8,608 bases of DNA from Blastococcus sp. CT_GayMR20 (GTDB taxonomy: Bacteria > Actinomycetota > Actinomycetes > Mycobacteriales > Geodermatophilaceae): assembly GCF_004570345.1 (NCBI RefSeq), contig NZ_SPQM01000171.1, positions 1 through 8,608 of the forward strand. Direction: 5' to 3'. Shown piece by piece: positions 5,365 to 8,608 of the stretch. The number at the start of each line of letters is the position of its first letter. Position 1 is the first letter of the stretch. A program made the translations under genes and the position numbers. Below the pieces are notes generated by a model. That model was given only the letters and a program-made list of their open reading frames with translations. It did not search any database and had not been told where the DNA came from.

Positions 5365-5967
5365 TCAACGCAGGCCGGACGACGTGGCACGGCGGCCGAA
5401 CCGGGCCAGGAGCCGCACCTGGGGGAGCGCCGACGGCGGCACGTCGAGCGGCGGGTCGACGATCCCGGGGATGCCGTCCGCGGGCAGCGACTCGGCGTAG
5501 ACGAGCGCTGCGGTGACCAGCTCCCCGTCGAGCTCGGTGTCCCCGTCGGTGGCCCGGGCGAGGTCCCAGGAGTGCACCGTCAGGTCGGCGGTCATCTCGA
5601 AGATGTACTCGGTGGCCGGCGTCGGACCACGGGAGAGGTGCACGGTCCGCACCAGGGCGTCGTCCTCGGCGAACGCCGACAGCGCGCCGTCGGCGGCCGT
5701 CTCCCAGCCGGTGAACGGGTCGTCGCCGAGCAGGTCCTCGGTGCCGTCGGGGAACCGGCCCTCGATCAGGTCGTACGGCTCGCCCGCCAGCAGCGGGGGT
5801 ACCCACAGCTGCTCGTTCACCAGGTGCGCGACGAGGTCGGCGACGGTCCAGCCGGGAAGCGACTCGTCGTCCCACTGGCCCGGCTCGACGGCGTCGACCC
5901 GGTCGGTGAACTGGGCCTGCGCGCGCTGGAAGAGCTCCAGCAGCTCCACGGGTGAGAAGTCGGCCAT
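5365..5967 (-). CDS. Mirror copy: TIGR03086-like protein
   Basis: Identical to 2642-3244, with the same His48/Asp128/His132 arrangement. Confidence 0.8.
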   Translation of the reverse strand: MADFSPVELLELFQRAQAQFTDRVDAVEPGQWDDESLPGWTVADLVAHLVNEQLWVPPLLAGEPYDLIEGRFPDGTEDLLGDDPFTGWETAADGALSAFAEDDALVRTVHLSRGPTPATEYIFEMTADLTVHSWDLARATDGDTELDGELVTAALVYAESLPADGIPGIVDPPLDVPPSALPQVRLLARFGRRATSSGLR

Positions 5968-5988
5968 GCGGTCGATCCAACATGCCGA

Positions 5989-6030
5989 GGGCCCGGCCCG
6001 CTCCCCGGGAAGGGGAGCCGGACCGGGCCC
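5989..6030 (-). terminator. Mirror copy: hairpin after moeZ
   Basis: Exact mirror of 2579-2620. It lies 20 bases beyond the stop of the minus-strand moeZ copy. Confidence 0.68.
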
Positions 6031-6049
6031 GTCGGGACGTCCCTGTTGT

Positions 6050-7210
6050 TCAGTACGTCGGAAGGGCCTTGTCGATGCGGGTCGCCCACGCCGTCACGCC
6101 GCCCTGGACGTGCACGGCGTCCTTGAAGCCGGCGTTCTTGACCGCGGCCAGCGCCTCGGCGGAACGCACGCCCGTCTTGCAGTGCAGCACGATCGGCTTG
6201 TCGTTCGGCAGCTGCGACAGCGCCCGGCCGGACAGGATCTCGTCCTTGGGGATCAGCTTGGCCCCGGGGATGGACACGATCTCGTACTCGTTGGGCTCGC
6301 GGACGTCGATCAGCTCGAAGTCCTTGCCGGCGTCCATCATGTCCTTGAGCTCGTCGACGGTGATCGTCGAGCCGGCGGCCGCCTCCTGGGCCTCGACCGA
6401 GACGACGCCGCAGAAGGCCTCGTAGTCGATGAGCCCGGTGATCGGCTCACCCTCGGGGTCCTTGCGCACCTTGATCGTGCGGAAGGTCATCTCCAGGGCG
6501 TCGTAGACCATGAGCCGGCCCAGCAGCGTCTCGCCGATGCCGGTGATCAGCTTGACCGCCTCGGTCGCCTGGATGGCGCCCACCGTGGCGCAGAGGACGC
6601 CGAGCACGCCGCCCTCGGCGCAGCTCGGCACCATGCCGGGCGGCGGCGGGACCGGGTAGAGGTCGCGGTAGTTCGGCCCGTGCTCGTTCCAGAAGACCGA
6701 CACCTGGCCGTCGAAGCGGTAGATCGAGCCCCAGACGTAGGGCTTGCCCAGCAGCACGCACGCGTCGTTGACCAGGTAGCGCGTGGCGAAGTTGTCGGTG
6801 CCGTCGACGATCAGGTCGTAGTCGCCGAAGATCTCCAGCACGTTCTCGCTGTCGAGCCGCGTCTCGTGCAGCCGGACGTCGATCAGCGGGTTGATCTCCT
6901 TGATCGAGTCCCGGGCACTCTCGGCCTTGGACCGGCCGACGTCGGACTGCCCGTGGATGATCTGGCGCTGCAGGTTCGACTCGTCGACGGTGTCGAACTC
7001 GACGATGCCGAGCGTGCCGACACCCGCCGCGGCCAGGTACATCAGGACCGGCGAGCCGAGGCCGCCGGCGCCGACGGCGAGCACCTTGGCGTTCTTCAGC
7101 CGCTTCTGCCCGTCCATACCCACGTCGGGGATGATCAGGTGGCGGCTGTAGCGGCGGACCTCCTCGATGGACAGGTCGGCGGCGGGCTCCACCAGGGGTG
7201 GCAGGGACAC
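6050..7210 (-). CDS. moeZ: Mirror copy: MoeZ
   Basis: All 386 residues are identical to those of 1399-2559. Two base-identical full-length moeZ genes about 3.5 kb apart in opposite orientation would be exceptional in a genome; most likely this is a single gene counted twice. Confidence 0.92.
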   Translation of the reverse strand: MSLPPLVEPAADLSIEEVRRYSRHLIIPDVGMDGQKRLKNAKVLAVGAGGLGSPVLMYLAAAGVGTLGIVEFDTVDESNLQRQIIHGQSDVGRSKAESARDSIKEINPLIDVRLHETRLDSENVLEIFGDYDLIVDGTDNFATRYLVNDACVLLGKPYVWGSIYRFDGQVSVFWNEHGPNYRDLYPVPPPPGMVPSCAEGGVLGVLCATVGAIQATEAVKLITGIGETLLGRLMVYDALEMTFRTIKVRKDPEGEPITGLIDYEAFCGVVSVEAQEAAAGSTITVDELKDMMDAGKDFELIDVREPNEYEIVSIPGAKLIPKDEILSGRALSQLPNDKPIVLHCKTGVRSAEALAAVKNAGFKDAVHVQGGVTAWATRIDKALPTY

Positions 7211-7294
7211 GGGTTGCTCCTCAGGTCATCCGGCTGCGGCCCGCTCGGAGCCGCCGTTCACGCGGACAACAGCGTGGCACGGCCGCCTCTTCCC

Positions 7295-8470
7295 TCAGGC
7301 CCGGAGGTCCCGCCTCGCATAGCCGACCAGCCCGAGGGCGGCGAGCAGCAGGGCGACGACGACCATGCCGACGGCACCGCCCACGTCGAGGGACTCGGCC
7401 GGCACGGCGGCCAGGTGGCCGAACGGGGAGAGCCCGCCGACCCAGGCCGGCCAGCGGAACGAGTCGGCGAGGACGAGCAGCAGGTAGCCACCGGCCGCGG
7501 GCAGGACCCCCACGGCCAGCACCGCCTGCGGTATCCAGCCGAGCGCCGCGACGGCCGCCCCCAGGCACAGCAGCGCGACCGGCGCCACCGACACCGCACC
7601 GCCTACGGCCTCGCCGAGCCCGAGCGGCGCGCCCACCACGCGCGCCCCCACCCAGGTCGCCGCCCCGGCGACCGCGGCGAGCAGCACGCAGCCACCTGCC
7701 GCCGCGGCACCCTCGGTCGCCGCCCATCGCGCCCGGGCCACCGGGAGGGACAGCAGCAGGGTGAGCCGGCCGCTCGTCTCGTCGGCGCCGACCGTGGCGA
7801 GCCGGCTCGCGGCGAAGGCACCGACCGGGATCGCCAGCAGCGAGAACAGCGCGGCGACGTACCCCTCGACGCTGGCCAGTCGGGAGAAGCCGGCGGACGA
7901 CGCCAGCTCGGCGAAGGCGGGGTTGTCGCGCAGGAAGTCGGTCATCGTCGTCGCCAGCGTGCCGATCAGCAGGAAGTACAGCGCCAGGCCGGTCCCCCAA
8001 CCGAGCAGTGGACGACGCAGCCGCCGCAGGGCGAAGGCCGGCAGCGACCCGAGCAGTCCGGTGCCCGCCCGGTGGAGGTCACGGCGGCCGAGCAGGCCCG
8101 CGCCGGCGTCGCGCCGTCCGGGGAGGACCACGGATGCCACGACGACAGCGGCGATCCCGACCGCGAGGACGAGGAGGGGCAACCACCGGTCGGCGGCGTA
8201 GGGCTCGGCCCGCGCGAGCAGGCCGAACGGCGACAGCCAGTGCGCCCACCCCAGCGCCGGGACGCCGTCGGCGACCATGCGCACCAGGAGGCCGGCCAGC
8301 AGCACCGCCACCCCGAGACCGGAGGCGGCCCGCCGCTCCGGCAGGAGCTGCGCGGCCACGGCTCCGAGCCCCGCGCCGACCATGCCCGTGCCGCCGACGA
8401 GGAGGCCGAAGAGCACCGCGCCGGTCGCCCTCGACGACCCGGGCGGCTTCACGGTCTGGCGGACCGGCAC
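7295..8470 (-). CDS. Mirror copy: truncated ABC-2 exporter permease
   Basis: All 391 residues are identical to those of 139-1314, with the same missing N-terminal region. Confidence 0.72.
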   Translation of the reverse strand: MPVRQTVKPPGSSRATGAVLFGLLVGGTGMVGAGLGAVAAQLLPERRAASGLGVAVLLAGLLVRMVADGVPALGWAHWLSPFGLLARAEPYAADRWLPLLVLAVGIAAVVVASVVLPGRRDAGAGLLGRRDLHRAGTGLLGSLPAFALRRLRRPLLGWGTGLALYFLLIGTLATTMTDFLRDNPAFAELASSAGFSRLASVEGYVAALFSLLAIPVGAFAASRLATVGADETSGRLTLLLSLPVARARWAATEGAAAAGGCVLLAAVAGAATWVGARVVGAPLGLGEAVGGAVSVAPVALLCLGAAVAALGWIPQAVLAVGVLPAAGGYLLLVLADSFRWPAWVGGLSPFGHLAAVPAESLDVGGAVGMVVVALLLAALGLVGYARRDLRA

Positions 8471-8488
8471 CGTGCTCGCCGGGGATCA

Positions 8489-8608
8489 ATCCTCCTGCTC
8501 GTCAACGAGCGTCACGAAGTCGTCATGCGCGCGCTGGAAGCCGCTGCCTTCCCGGCCGAGGCGGATCGCCGTGTGCTGTCAACACTGCGCACCGACGTGC
8601 TCCGCGCC
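8489..8608 (+). CDS. Mirror copy: partial unrecognised CDS at the edge
   Basis: Mirror of 1-120. The open frame runs off the right edge and ends in the window with LSTLRTDVLRA. The possible ATG is at 8525. Confidence 0.33.
   Translation, partial: MLLLVNERHEVVMRALEAAAFPAEADRRVLSTLRTDVLRA

Larger units (their letters stand above)
4363..8608 (-). repeat. Right arm of giant perfect inverted repeat
   Basis: Exact reverse complement of 1-4246. All genes listed in this half are mirror copies of left-arm genes and carry no independent information. Ending at exactly the mirror position of base 1 is expected if an assembler walked one unitig, crossed a hairpin read and returned along the same unitig. 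Confidence 0.97.

Noticed and set aside
1..8608. Biological palindrome such as a transposon pair, linear-replicon terminal repeat or hairpin telomere
   Set aside because: No transposase, terminal motif or replication gene is visible, the arms carry ordinary housekeeping genes, identity is complete, and the turn-around cuts a gene. An artefact explains all of this with fewer assumptions.
1..8608. CRISPR array, tRNA or rRNA genes, insertion sequence
   Set aside because: No regularly spaced repeats, tRNA-like cloverleaf, rRNA sequence or transposase motifs were seen on either strand.

Overview
The window is an almost perfect head-to-head inverted repeat. Bases 1-4246 reappear as their exact reverse complement at 4363-8608, so position i pairs with 8609-i, and only a 116-base spacer (4247-4362) is single copy. 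Every gene therefore appears twice. The repeat reaches both window edges at the same genomic point, no difference between the arms was found, and the turn-around lies inside a gene that is beheaded in both copies. The simplest reading is a fold-back chimera (whole-genome amplification, library or assembly hairpin) of about 4.36 kb of unique DNA, not a biological palindrome. The true content is best read from the left arm plus spacer.

The DNA is very GC rich with GC-rich third codon positions and GTG starts. It encodes a MoeZ of the actinobacterial type, a DinB/maleylpyruvate-isomerase-like protein and an alkyltransferase-like protein, all of which point to a high-GC actinomycete. A Geodermatophilus/Blastococcus-like or other Frankiales-type organism is a guess only.

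Left arm layout: 1-120, the edge of an unrecognised gene on the minus strand. 139-1314, an ABC-2 type multidrug or antibiotic exporter permease that lacks the N-terminal part normal for its family. 1399-2559, moeZ (ThiF/E1-like adenylyltransferase plus rhodanese). 2579-2620, a strong terminator-like hairpin. 2642-3244, a TIGR03086-like putative metal protein. 3266-3553, an alkyltransferase-like (ATL) DNA-lesion protein with no acceptor cysteine. 3584-3814, a small unknown protein. On the minus strand and converging on it: 3962-4362, the C-terminal part of an unrecognised, probably exported protein, and a small ORF (3816-3965) coupled to its stop codon. The right arm (4363-8608) repeats all of this in mirror order.

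The genes do not form one obvious pathway. MoeZ activates sulfur-carrier proteins (molybdenum cofactor and CysO-type cysteine synthesis). The ATL gene feeds DNA-damage recognition. The TIGR03086-type protein is of unknown substrate. I see no convincing new multi-gene system. The most important observation for a reader is structural: the duplicated half, and the ORFs that cross the centre, should not be counted as real genes without read-level support.
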